Part shown: piece by piece, positions 34,356-43,539 of the stretch
Layout: each line of letters begins with the position of its first letter
Numbering within the stretch: the stretch's first letter is position 1
From: Dyadobacter bucti
GTDB taxonomy: Bacteria > Bacteroidota > Bacteroidia > Cytophagales > Spirosomataceae
DNA length: 64,000 bases
Assembly (NCBI RefSeq): GCF_005869225.1
Contig: NZ_SWFP01000003.1
Location: 310,001 to 374,000 of the forward strand
Reading direction: 5' to 3'
Translations under genes and position numbers: made by a program
Notes under the pieces: model-generated
Told to the model about the DNA's origin: nothing
The model's database searches: none
The model's input: only the letters and a program-made list of their open reading frames with translations

Positions 34356-36113
34356 ATGCAAGTTTCCCGTTTGCGTTTCTGCCGGCTCAGGAATGGATTC
34401 CTCAGTTGTGCAATGCTGCTGGCCTCTTTCGGCAGCTACGCCTCCAGTCACAGGGAGGCACCTTTGATTTCCAACGATCCGCTTGCTGACAATACGGATC
34501 TGTACGCCTTCAAAAGCCCCGACGACCCAAATTCTATTACGATCATCGCCAATTACATCCCTTTCGAATCGCCGGAAGGAGGGCCGAACTATTACAATTT
34601 CGGCACAAATGTCCGATATGAAATTCACATCAAAAACAAGACCACAACAGCCGGCGACGACATTACTTACAGATTTACTTTTTCAGGTACCAATGAAGAT
34701 CCTACCACTTTTTTCAATATCCGTCTGGGGAAACAGAACCTGAAAGCCACCTATAAATGCGAAAAGAGCACCGACGGCGGCCAGACTTTCGTCACTATCG
34801 TCGCAAACGGAGTGGTACCACCTGCCAACATCGGACCACGCTCGATTGAAGGTAAAACGGTCGGGCTGGAAGCTGCGGATTACAATTCGCTGGTACAAAG
34901 TGCGATAGCAACTGCCTCAAGTGGAGAGAAGATATTTTGCGGGCCGGTTGACGATCCGTTTTTCGTGGATCTGGCAGGAGCTTTCGACGTAGGAAACTTC
35001 CGCCCAGAAGGGAATTCCACTAACGAAACTAAAGATGGGCTGAGCCGCTTCAATGTGCACACTATCGCCATCAAAGTGCCTGTCAGCATGTTGCAGAAAG
35101 ACGGAAAAGGTGTGCAACAGGCAGCAAATATCCTCGATCCCGATTATGTAATAGGTGTGTGGGCATCGGCAAGCCGCCAGATGATCAAAACGCTGTATGG
35201 TGGCGGGGATGTTGGATATGACGGTAAATACGTGCAGGTTTCCCGTTTGGGCATGCCGCTAACCAATGAGGCTGTGATCCCGATTGGCATGAAAGACCGC
35301 TGGAACTCTGTAACCCCTTACGGAGGAAACGATCTTCAGTTTGCCAAGTATTTCACAAATCCTGAACTGGCGCTCTACATGGATGATTCACAGTTTGGAA
35401 CAGCCGTTCCCTCACTGAATGCACTCCGTATCCAGAGCAAGTCACTGGGCAGTTTTGACTTCCGCAATGGTAAGCCTGGTTTGTATGGACTAAAAGGTAA
35501 TCCTGCGCTCGACGGAACTGCGCTCGCCGAAGCGGCTTTCGGAGGAATTCTGCTGCCGGACGCAGCAAGTCCCCGGGCTGTTGATTTGTTACCTATATTT
35601 TATACAGGCGTTCCTAATCTGGCTCCTTACCAGCTGGCTACCGGCAAAAATAACAATCCCCTTGCCGCTGGAAAACCATTTATACACAACTTCCTGCCAA
35701 CGCTAGGCGATATGCTGCGGTTGAACATGGCCGTGCCTGCCACGCCCCGCGACGATGCAAAATTCAGCTCCCTCGGATTGGTTCAGGCTGCTGTGCTCGG
35801 TATAACCGACCCTGCCTACAATGGTTCTACCGATTTGCAATTCATACCTAATATGGACGGTTTCCCCAATGGCCGCCGCCTCGAAGACGATGTGACAACC
35901 ATTGAGTTACAAGCCGTATCCGGCGTGGTCCTCGCGGCTGTCGGTTTATTTTATGACGATGCTACGGCAGAAGCCCCTGTTTCCCAGCAGCTTTTGAACG
36001 TGCTCACTTTTACTTCCGGTCCTACTAAAAATGATGTGGGGTTAAAAGCTGCCTTCCCGTACGTGCAAAATCCGTGGAGAGGATTTGACTATCCCGAAAA
36101 ACCAAGATTCTGA
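34356..36113 (+). CDS. DUF4331 family exported protein
   Basis: A 585-residue protein with a signal peptide (FLSCAMLLASFGSYA, cleavage near residue 36). I chose the ATG at 34356; the first possible start, at 34275, would place a long basic tail before it. The mature part is a single DUF4331 domain beginning SHREAPLISNDPLADNTDLY. The downstream paralogue starts almost identically (HREAPLISNDPLADNTD) and is similar throughout, so the pair is a tandem duplication. This one lacks the C-terminal sorting domain of its neighbour. DUF4331 has no established activity. Family members are exported; surface or periplasmic location is inferred. Confidence 0.9.
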   Translation: MQVSRLRFCRLRNGFLSCAMLLASFGSYASSHREAPLISNDPLADNTDLYAFKSPDDPNSITIIANYIPFESPEGGPNYYNFGTNVRYEIHIKNKTTTAGDDITYRFTFSGTNEDPTTFFNIRLGKQNLKATYKCEKSTDGGQTFVTIVANGVVPPANIGPRSIEGKTVGLEAADYNSLVQSAIATASSGEKIFCGPVDDPFFVDLAGAFDVGNFRPEGNSTNETKDGLSRFNVHTIAIKVPVSMLQKDGKGVQQAANILDPDYVIGVWASASRQMIKTLYGGGDVGYDGKYVQVSRLGMPLTNEAVIPIGMKDRWNSVTPYGGNDLQFAKYFTNPELALYMDDSQFGTAVPSLNALRIQSKSLGSFDFRNGKPGLYGLKGNPALDGTALAEAAFGGILLPDAASPRAVDLLPIFYTGVPNLAPYQLATGKNNNPLAAGKPFIHNFLPTLGDMLRLNMAVPATPRDDAKFSSLGLVQAAVLGITDPAYNGSTDLQFIPNMDGFPNGRRLEDDVTTIELQAVSGVVLAAVGLFYDDATAEAPVSQQLLNVLTFTSGPTKNDVGLKAAFPYVQNPWRGFDYPEKPRF

Positions 36114-36143
36114 TCCCATCATCCAATAATAAATCGATTCATT

Positions 36144-38447
36144 ATGAAAAATATTTTATACTTGATCGGGATCCTGGCTGCCATTTGCCTTAGTCCTGAT
36201 CAGTCCACTGCTTCATCCCACCGCGAAGCGCCGCTGATCTCCAACGATCCGCTGGCCGATAATACCGATGTGTACGCTTTCAAGAGCCCGGTTAATAGTG
36301 AAAATATCGTTTTGATTGCCAATTATATACCTTTTGAACATCCTGCGGGAGGGCCAAACTGGTATTCATTCGGCGAAAATATCCGGTATGAAGTACATGT
36401 GGATAACAATGCTGCATCTCCCGGTGCGGACGTTGTTTACCGTTTTACATTCAAAAAAATGAATGAAGACCCATCCACTTTCTTTCTGATACGTCTGGGT
36501 AAAGAGAATCTGAAAACTACCTATACCTGCGAGCGCAGTACGGATGGCGGACGTACATTCTCTACCATTGTTTCAGATGGTAAAGTACCGCCCCCGCACA
36601 TAGGACCGAGATCTATTGACAATACTACGGTTGGCCTGGGTAAATCTTATAACGCAATAGTGGAGCAGTCGATCATGACAGCCAGCACAGGTGAGAAAAT
36701 CTTCTGCGGCCCTGTGGATGACCCTTTCTTTGTAGACCTCGGAGGTATATTCGACCTTGGAAATGTACGCCAGAGCGGCAGGGACGGAGTCGCCAAATTC
36801 AATTGTCATTCCATAGTCATTGAGGTTCCTGTTGCTACATTGCAAAAAGACAAGAAAACGGTTGCGATGGCGTCCAATATTCTGGATCCGGATTATGTGA
36901 TCGGTGTGTATGCTTCTGCCAGCCGCAAGAAAATCACCACAATATACAATGGTGGTGACGTGGGTTTCGACGGCGAATGGGTACAGGTATCCCGGCTGGG
37001 TATGCCGCTGACCAACGAAGCGGTAATCCCGGTGGGAATGAAAGATAAATGGAATGCGGCTACTCCGGATAACGACCTGCAGTTTGCCAAGTATTTCACC
37101 AATCCCGAACTGGCATTATACATGGATGATTCGCAGTTTGGAACAGCAGTCCCTGGACTGGCACCGCTGAGGATTCAGTCAAAATCACTGGGTGCGTATG
37201 ATTTCCGAAATGGCAAAGCAGGTCTATATGGTCTGAAAGGAAATGCAGCACTTGATGGTACCGCGCTTTCCGAGGCAGCTTTTGGTAGTGTTTTATTACC
37301 GGACGCGACCAGCCCCCGTGCGGTGGATATTTTACCAATATTTTATACTGGTGTTCCAAATTTGCCCCCTTATCAGCTTGCAACCGGCAAGGCAGGTAAT
37401 CCGCTGGCAAAAGGAAAACCGTTTATCCACAATTTTTTGCCGACACTCGGCGACTGGCTGCGGCTGAACATGGCAGTACCGGCCACGCCTCGTAACGATC
37501 CCAAATTCAGTTCGCTGGGCTTAGTGCAGGCAGCAGCTTTGGGCTTGACAGACGCAGCGTATAACACCACTACCGATCTGCAGTTTATCCCTAATATGGA
37601 TGGGTTCCCGAACGGACGCCGTCTTGAAGACGATGTCACAACTATCGAACTTCAGGCAGTGGGAGGTGTGGTACTGGCTGCGATCGGATTATGGTATGAT
37701 GACTTTACCCCTAATGTTACGCCGAGCCCCTTAACTCCGAATCTGCTGAGTGTACTGGGCTTCAATGCCGGGGTTACCAAAAATGACACCACGCTTAAAG
37801 CGATGTTCCCTTACGAGCAAAACCCATGGCCTGGTTTCCGGGGTAATGGTTATGAGGGGCCAGTCAGCAATCCTGATCAGCCGCTTGCAGTGGCCATTAC
37901 AAATTTTGATTGTCTCACAGGCGGATTCACTTTCAGCCACACAGGTGGAAATCCTTCCAAGACGGTCGAATATGCCGCTGCCGGGGTTGTAAACGGTGTG
38001 TATGGCACAAGTGTAAATCGTATGGTAGAAGCCGAGTTGTTCAAAGATGTAAACAGTAGCGGCGTCTTGATTGCCCGTGCACGGTATGTTAATGAACCTG
38101 CCTCCGAAGTTACTATGGAGTTTGACTTCCGGACGTTCTGCGGACAGAAAACATGGCGCATAGGATTTGAGGACAATGCTGAAAATGCCCTGGTTCCTTT
38201 ATCTGCCACCGTCATGGGAAATCCGACTACCAATGACGAGGTCTTTGTTGAGATCAGGGGAGCCAGCGGTAAACGGGTGCAACTGGATCTTGCGAATATA
38301 AAAGGACAGGTAATTGGCCAGCAGGTGATCGGCAAAGCGGGAGTAACCGAGCAGAGATCGATCAAAATCGGACGTCAGCCTGGAATTTATTACCTGCGTG
38401 TAGTAACGGCTGATGACAGGCATACTGTCAAAATATTAAGGAAGTAA
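36144..38447 (+). CDS. DUF4331 protein with C-terminal T9SS sorting domain
   Basis: A 767-residue exported protein. After a signal peptide (MKNILYLIGILAAICLSPDQ region) a DUF4331 domain covers about 24-575; an extra beta domain (about 580-680, TNFDCLTGGFTFSHTGGNPS) follows; then a type A type IX secretion sorting domain (QPGIYYLRVVTADDRHTV-KILRK at the end). This means delivery across the outer membrane and anchoring on the cell surface, or release. It starts 30 bases after the first DUF4331 gene and ends before a terminator. The two proteins may occupy different sides of the outer membrane. Confidence 0.93.
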   Translation: MKNILYLIGILAAICLSPDQSTASSHREAPLISNDPLADNTDVYAFKSPVNSENIVLIANYIPFEHPAGGPNWYSFGENIRYEVHVDNNAASPGADVVYRFTFKKMNEDPSTFFLIRLGKENLKTTYTCERSTDGGRTFSTIVSDGKVPPPHIGPRSIDNTTVGLGKSYNAIVEQSIMTASTGEKIFCGPVDDPFFVDLGGIFDLGNVRQSGRDGVAKFNCHSIVIEVPVATLQKDKKTVAMASNILDPDYVIGVYASASRKKITTIYNGGDVGFDGEWVQVSRLGMPLTNEAVIPVGMKDKWNAATPDNDLQFAKYFTNPELALYMDDSQFGTAVPGLAPLRIQSKSLGAYDFRNGKAGLYGLKGNAALDGTALSEAAFGSVLLPDATSPRAVDILPIFYTGVPNLPPYQLATGKAGNPLAKGKPFIHNFLPTLGDWLRLNMAVPATPRNDPKFSSLGLVQAAALGLTDAAYNTTTDLQFIPNMDGFPNGRRLEDDVTTIELQAVGGVVLAAIGLWYDDFTPNVTPSPLTPNLLSVLGFNAGVTKNDTTLKAMFPYEQNPWPGFRGNGYEGPVSNPDQPLAVAITNFDCLTGGFTFSHTGGNPSKTVEYAAAGVVNGVYGTSVNRMVEAELFKDVNSSGVLIARARYVNEPASEVTMEFDFRTFCGQKTWRIGFEDNAENALVPLSATVMGNPTTNDEVFVEIRGASGKRVQLDLANIKGQVIGQQVIGKAGVTEQRSIKIGRQPGIYYLRVVTADDRHTVKILRK

Positions 38448-38455
38448 CAATTACC

Positions 38456-38490
38456 GGCCGGAGGTTAACACTGCCCTCCGGCCATTTTTT
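38456..38490 (+). terminator. Intrinsic terminator after the second DUF4331 gene
   Basis: GGCCGGAGG (38456-38464) pairs with CCTCCGGCC (38475-38483), followed by a T run after ATTTTTT. The TPR gene starts 36 bases later, so readthrough is needed for cotranscription. Confidence 0.8.
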
Positions 38491-38525
38491 GAACATCTAT
38501 TCCCGGATTTACAACCACATGTATC

Positions 38526-39815
38526 ATGAAAAAGATATTCACCCTTTACCTTCCCATACTGTTGCTGCTTCATTCGGCATGTACTGAAAAGAAGAAAACA
38601 GAAACTTCTCAGAGCTCGGGATCAGGCACAGATATCCCGCCTTTGTTTGAGCGCCACGGTGAGCTGGCGACAGCAGCCGAATGGCAAAAAACCAAAGAAA
38701 AAGTAGACGAGCTAAAACAAAAAATAAAAGAGAACCCGAAAGATGTAAAACCCCGCTTACAGGTTGTCGTGATTTATCTGGCAGAGGCCAGAATCACGGG
38801 TGAGCACCCGTATTATTATCCGGCAGCGCTCAAAATACTGGACGGAGTGCTGGCGATAGAGCCTCAGAATTTTGAAGCCAATACTTTTAAAGCCTCTGTA
38901 AAAATGTCGCAGCATCAGTTCTCGGAAGCGAGGGGCCTGGCTGAAAAAGCACGTCAGATCAATCCCAGTAATGCTTATGTATATGGAGTGCTTGTGGACG
39001 CTAATGTTGAGCTGGGCAACTATGAGGAAGCCGTGGCTATGTCCGACAAAATGCAGGCATTGAAACCTTCTCTGGAATCTTATTCCCGCGCGTCTTACCT
39101 TCGGGAGATCTACGGCAATTATCCCGGTGCAATTGCTGCAATGAAACTGGCGGTGGAGGCCGGTTTGCCTGGTTCTGAGCCACAATGCTGGAGTAAAAAT
39201 ACCCTGGGGCATTTGTATGAAACTACCGGTAACCTGAAAGATGCAGGTATACAATACGATGAAATCCTGGCCATGCGCCCGAGCTATGCATTCGCTTTAC
39301 ACGGAAAAGCACAGGTCTATAAGGCCGCAAAACAATATGACAAAGCACTGGCAGAACTGGAAAAAGCAGCCGCCATCATGCCGGAGTTTTCTTTTCATGA
39401 GGAAATGGCCGACATATATGCTTTGCAGGGTGACCAGATAAAAGCGCAGAAGAAGTATGCAGAAGTAGTAAAAATGTTGGACGAAGACGCGCAGTCAGGT
39501 CACGCGGTGGATCTTGAACTTGCCAAATTGTACATCAAAACCGGGCAACTGGATTCTGCACAAAAGTATGCTTTGAATGAGTACGCAAAAAGGCCAAAAA
39601 ATATCGATGTGAACCATACGTTGGCGCTGGTTTATTTTAAAGAAAAAAATAACGCGAAGGCAAAGGACTATATGACGGTTGCATTAAGGACAGGCAGCAA
39701 AGACCCGGAACTGCTTCGGGTTGCGAGTGAGATAGAGGTGGCTTTGGGCAATAAAAATGAAGGAAGCAAATTGCTCGCCCAGGCAAAGAAAACAAATCCT
39801 AAATTTGTGCTTTGA
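38526..39815 (+). CDS. TPR-repeat lipoprotein
   Basis: A 429-residue protein with a lipoprotein signal (FTLYLPILLLLHSAC, lipidated Cys19). The mature part has a polar linker, then several tetratricopeptide repeats (e.g. AARKYDKALAELEKAA-type units near 260-300 and KYAEVVKMLDEDAQ near 315-330). Tetratricopeptide repeats mediate protein-protein contact. It lies between the DUF4331 genes and the TonB receptor, all on the same strand, and is likely anchored to a membrane facing the periplasm. No enzyme activity expected. Confidence 0.9.
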   Translation: MKKIFTLYLPILLLLHSACTEKKKTETSQSSGSGTDIPPLFERHGELATAAEWQKTKEKVDELKQKIKENPKDVKPRLQVVVIYLAEARITGEHPYYYPAALKILDGVLAIEPQNFEANTFKASVKMSQHQFSEARGLAEKARQINPSNAYVYGVLVDANVELGNYEEAVAMSDKMQALKPSLESYSRASYLREIYGNYPGAIAAMKLAVEAGLPGSEPQCWSKNTLGHLYETTGNLKDAGIQYDEILAMRPSYAFALHGKAQVYKAAKQYDKALAELEKAAAIMPEFSFHEEMADIYALQGDQIKAQKKYAEVVKMLDEDAQSGHAVDLELAKLYIKTGQLDSAQKYALNEYAKRPKNIDVNHTLALVYFKEKNNAKAKDYMTVALRTGSKDPELLRVASEIEVALGNKNEGSKLLAQAKKTNPKFVL

Positions 39816-39858
39816 TCATGGATTCTGATTAACAAAGACATTTTCATCGTGAAAGCCC

Positions 39859-42117
39859 ATGCATAAACTTCTACTCATCTCCCTTTTTGTGCTGGCTGGT
39901 TTTGGCGCTTATGCGCATCTGGGCGGCATTTCCGGCACTGTTTACGATCAGGCTACCCATCTTCCGGTTAAAAATGTGAACGTTATCCTGTCCAACCAGG
40001 GTAAGTCGGCGGTTACAAATGAATTGGGGCAATACCGGTTTGAAGGCCTGGTAGCATCCATGTACAAGGTCGAGTTATCGCATCTCAGTTTTAAAACGCA
40101 GGTGATAGAAGTAACAGTTAAGGATGACGAAACCACTTTTGCAAAAACATTATTAGCCAAGGCTGATGTGGAATTAAGCGAGGTTGTCATTTCATCACAT
40201 CGCGCGCACGATCAGCAGCTGATCAGCAACCTGGACATCCGGCTCAGACCGATCACCAATTCCCAGGAAATACTGCGGATGGTGCCGGGCCTCTTTATCG
40301 GCCAGCATGCGGGAGGCGGAAAAGCCGAGCAGATTTTTTTACGCGGCTTTGACCTCGATCATGGAACGGATATCCGTCTGACGGTGGACGGTATGCCGGT
40401 AAACATGGTTTCTCACGCGCACGGGCAAGGTTATGCCGATCTTCATTTTGTAATTCCCGAGCTGGTTCAGGGTGTGGATTTTAAAAAAGGACCATACCAT
40501 GCTGATAAAGGGAATTTTACCACCGCAGGTTGGGTTGATTTCCGGACAAAGGATGCTTTGGACAAATCTTTCGTCAAGCTGGAAGCCGGACAATATGATT
40601 CTTACCGGGCCGTGGCGGGTATTGATCTGCTGGGAAAGAAGGGTAGGGATAAAAATCAATCGGCCTATATTGCTTCTGAATATTCGTTCACCAATTCCTA
40701 TTTTGATAATCCACAGGATTTCAACCGTTTGAACGTCGTCGGGAAATACCATGGGCATGTCAGCCCGAATACCAATCTCAAACTAACGGGCTCGACTTTC
40801 TGGAGTAAGTGGAACCACTCCGGGCAAATTCCTGACCGTGCTTATGAATCGGGACAAATCGGTTTTTTCGGTTCCATAGATCCGTCGGAAGGAGGAGAAA
40901 CAAGCCGCACCAATTTCAATGCTGAGTTTGTAACCGTGACGGCTAAAAACTATGTGATCAAAAATCAGGCGTTTTTTAGTAATTACAACTTTGAGCTTTA
41001 TTCCAATTTTACATTTTTTCTGGAAGACTCCCTGAACGGTGACCAGATCCGCCAGAAAGAAAAACGTAACCTGTTTGGCTATAATGGTAGTATTTCAAAA
41101 GAAACGTACATCGGCAAAACCAACTGGACTACGACCGTGGGCGTACAATACCGCCACGACCTGACCAAACGGAGCGAACTTTCACATACTAAAAACAGGA
41201 CAGAAACTCTTGTTCCTTACCAGTTAGGGAATGTGAACGAACTCAATGCATCTCTCTACGCCGATGAGCAGGTTCAGGTAACCGATAAGTTTATGGTCAA
41301 TGCTGGGGTTAGGCTGGACTATTTTCGGAATCAATATGAAGACCTGCTTGCCGATCCTGTCAATACCAGGCATGCCAGCGACGCTATTGTTTCCCCAAAA
41401 CTTAATTTTTACTATACCTTCAATCCCCGGTTGCAGTTGTATCTTAATTCGGGACGGGGTTTCCATTCCAACGATACGCGGGTAGTGGTTCCGCAAGGCG
41501 GCAAGCAAATTTTGCCAGGTGCGTACGGTTCTGATTTTGGAATGATTTTCAAGCCTTTTCCCAAAATGTTTATCAATGCGGCGGTATGGTATCTCTGGCT
41601 GCAGCAGGAATTCGTTTATGTAGGTGATGCCGGGGTGATAGAGCCCAGCGGGAAATCAAAAAGGCAGGGTATTGATCTTTCTGTGCGCTACCAGCTCACC
41701 AAAACGCTTTATGCCGACGTGGATGTAAGTACTGCCAGGCCACGGGCAATAGGCGAAATGGAAGGTATGAATTATCTGCCCCTCGCGCCGCTTCTGACTT
41801 CTACCGGCGGACTTTCCCTTCAGATGCCAAACGGGCTGAGCGGATCACTGAGATACCGGTATATGGCCAACCGTCCTGCCAATGAAGACAATTCGATCGT
41901 AGCAAAAGGATATTTCGTCGGAGATATGCAGCTCAACTATGCCAGGAAAAACTACAACGTAGGCTTGTCCGTCCAAAATCTGCTGAATACCAAGTGGAAA
42001 GAAACCCAATTTGATACGGAAAGCAGGTTGAAGAATGAATCTCAGCCTGTTGAGGAGATTCATTTCACACCGGGTACCCCATTTTTCGCAAGATTAAGCC
42101 TTACATTGTTTTTTTGA
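39859..42117 (+). CDS. TonB-dependent receptor with histidine-rich plug
   Basis: A 752-residue outer-membrane receptor. It has a signal peptide, a carboxypeptidase-regulatory-like domain (about 22-105), a plug and a barrel that ends LSLTLFF. The plug carries histidine clusters: FIGQHAGGGKAEQIFLRGFD, DLDHGTDIRL and MVSHAHGQGYADLHF, which could bind a metal or metal complex. It begins 43 bases after the TPR gene and is the last of the DUF4331 locus. The stop at 42115-42117 overlaps the convergent permease gene by 17 bases. Ligand unknown; metal import is inference from the histidines only. Confidence 0.92.
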   Translation: MHKLLLISLFVLAGFGAYAHLGGISGTVYDQATHLPVKNVNVILSNQGKSAVTNELGQYRFEGLVASMYKVELSHLSFKTQVIEVTVKDDETTFAKTLLAKADVELSEVVISSHRAHDQQLISNLDIRLRPITNSQEILRMVPGLFIGQHAGGGKAEQIFLRGFDLDHGTDIRLTVDGMPVNMVSHAHGQGYADLHFVIPELVQGVDFKKGPYHADKGNFTTAGWVDFRTKDALDKSFVKLEAGQYDSYRAVAGIDLLGKKGRDKNQSAYIASEYSFTNSYFDNPQDFNRLNVVGKYHGHVSPNTNLKLTGSTFWSKWNHSGQIPDRAYESGQIGFFGSIDPSEGGETSRTNFNAEFVTVTAKNYVIKNQAFFSNYNFELYSNFTFFLEDSLNGDQIRQKEKRNLFGYNGSISKETYIGKTNWTTTVGVQYRHDLTKRSELSHTKNRTETLVPYQLGNVNELNASLYADEQVQVTDKFMVNAGVRLDYFRNQYEDLLADPVNTRHASDAIVSPKLNFYYTFNPRLQLYLNSGRGFHSNDTRVVVPQGGKQILPGAYGSDFGMIFKPFPKMFINAAVWYLWLQQEFVYVGDAGVIEPSGKSKRQGIDLSVRYQLTKTLYADVDVSTARPRAIGEMEGMNYLPLAPLLTSTGGLSLQMPNGLSGSLRYRYMANRPANEDNSIVAKGYFVGDMQLNYARKNYNVGLSVQNLLNTKWKETQFDTESRLKNESQPVEEIHFTPGTPFFARLSLTLFF

Positions 42118-43429
42118 TCGGGTCCTGATCGATTGTCTTGTGTTTGCCCGTTGCTATAAAAATCCCTACAACGGCAATCATTCCTACGAAAAACCAGAGG
42201 CTCAGCATCAGGTTATAATACACAATCGCTACCAGGCAGATAGCAGATAACAGCAGCGCGACGATTGGAAAAAACGGATAGAACGGAACGGAAAATGGTC
42301 TTTCGAGATCAGGCTCTTTTTTTCTCAATGCAAACAGCGAAACCATGCTGATCATATACATCACCACCGCCCCAAGGGCAGCCAGAATAATAACCTGGTC
42401 TGTCGTGCCGAGGCTCAAAGCCACACATCCCGCCACACCTCCCGCGATCAGCGCCCAGTGGGGAGTTTGGAAGCGTGCATTTACTTTTCCTAAAAATGAA
42501 GGCAGGTAGCCGCTTCTTGCCAAAGCGAAAATCTGACGTGAATACCCGATGACCGTTCCATGGAAAGATGCAATGAGACCGAACAGTCCCAGACTTGCAA
42601 AAAGCTGCGTCCAGCTGCTGTCACGGCCCAATACAATACCCAGCGCAGCGGGAAGCGGGTAATCTATTTCACTCAATTGCCGCCAGTGCGCAACGCCCCC
42701 TGTAAAAATCATCACGGCCAGCGCAAGTACGACCAAGGTTAAAATACCATAAATATATCCCAGCGAGATCGTCCGTTTGGGATCTTCCACCTCTTCCGCC
42801 ACCATAGCAACGCCTTCGATAGCTAGGTAAAACCATATCGCAAACGGCAGGGCAGCAAATATGCCGCCGAAGCCAAATGGCATCGGTTCTGTAACAAAAG
42901 TTTCATACGAGAAATGAGGGGCGACTATGCCGATATAGATCAGCAGCTCCACTACCGCCAGAATGGTGACAACCAGTGAAAACATAGCTGACTCTTTGAT
43001 CCCCAATAGGTTGATGAGGATAAAAATGCCGTAACATGCAAAGGCAACGTCCAGGACTTTAAGCGAAGGATATAGAAAATGGGAATAACTGCCCAATGCA
43101 AACGCAATGGCGGGAGGCGTGACCAGAAACTCTACCAGTGTGGCATAACCGGCTATAAGGCCGCCCAACCATCCGAAGGCCCGGTAGGCATAAGAAAAAG
43201 GGCCGCCGGCCTGTGGAATAGAGGTTGTCAGTTCGGTGAAGCTGAAAATGAAGGTTACATACATCACCGTCACGACCAGCGTGGCAATCAGAAATCCGAC
43301 GGTACCGGAAACTCCCCAGCCGTAGTTCCAGCCGAAATATTCACCGGAAATGACAAGCCCGACCGCTATGGCCCAGAGATGTATTGGTTTTAAAACTTTT
43401 TTAAGTGCAGCGTTTTGATCAGCAGACAT
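42101..43429 (-). CDS. APC-superfamily permease, probable ethanolamine permease
   Basis: A 442-residue membrane protein with about 12 predicted helices. The N-terminal segment LKPIHLWAIAVGLVISGEYF is close to that of ethanolamine permeases (Eat family), and IPQAGGPFSYAYRAFGWLGG is the substrate-binding helix pattern of APC transporters. Imports ethanolamine or an amino acid across the inner membrane by proton coupling. No ethanolamine ammonia-lyase genes are in the window, so the substrate is provisional. It overlaps the TonB receptor gene tail to tail by 17 bases. Confidence 0.8.
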   Translation of the reverse strand: MSADQNAALKKVLKPIHLWAIAVGLVISGEYFGWNYGWGVSGTVGFLIATLVVTVMYVTFIFSFTELTTSIPQAGGPFSYAYRAFGWLGGLIAGYATLVEFLVTPPAIAFALGSYSHFLYPSLKVLDVAFACYGIFILINLLGIKESAMFSLVVTILAVVELLIYIGIVAPHFSYETFVTEPMPFGFGGIFAALPFAIWFYLAIEGVAMVAEEVEDPKRTISLGYIYGILTLVVLALAVMIFTGGVAHWRQLSEIDYPLPAALGIVLGRDSSWTQLFASLGLFGLIASFHGTVIGYSRQIFALARSGYLPSFLGKVNARFQTPHWALIAGGVAGCVALSLGTTDQVIILAALGAVVMYMISMVSLFALRKKEPDLERPFSVPFYPFFPIVALLLSAICLVAIVYYNLMLSLWFFVGMIAVVGIFIATGKHKTIDQDPIKKTM

Positions 43430-43539
43430 TGGAGGGTTGTTATTGGGAATTGGTTATACCGGATCAATATAAGGCATAACTGGCCCAAAGCCATCATTTC
43501 TATGGGAGAAATTAAATGTTACTGTATAAAATTCTGGTT

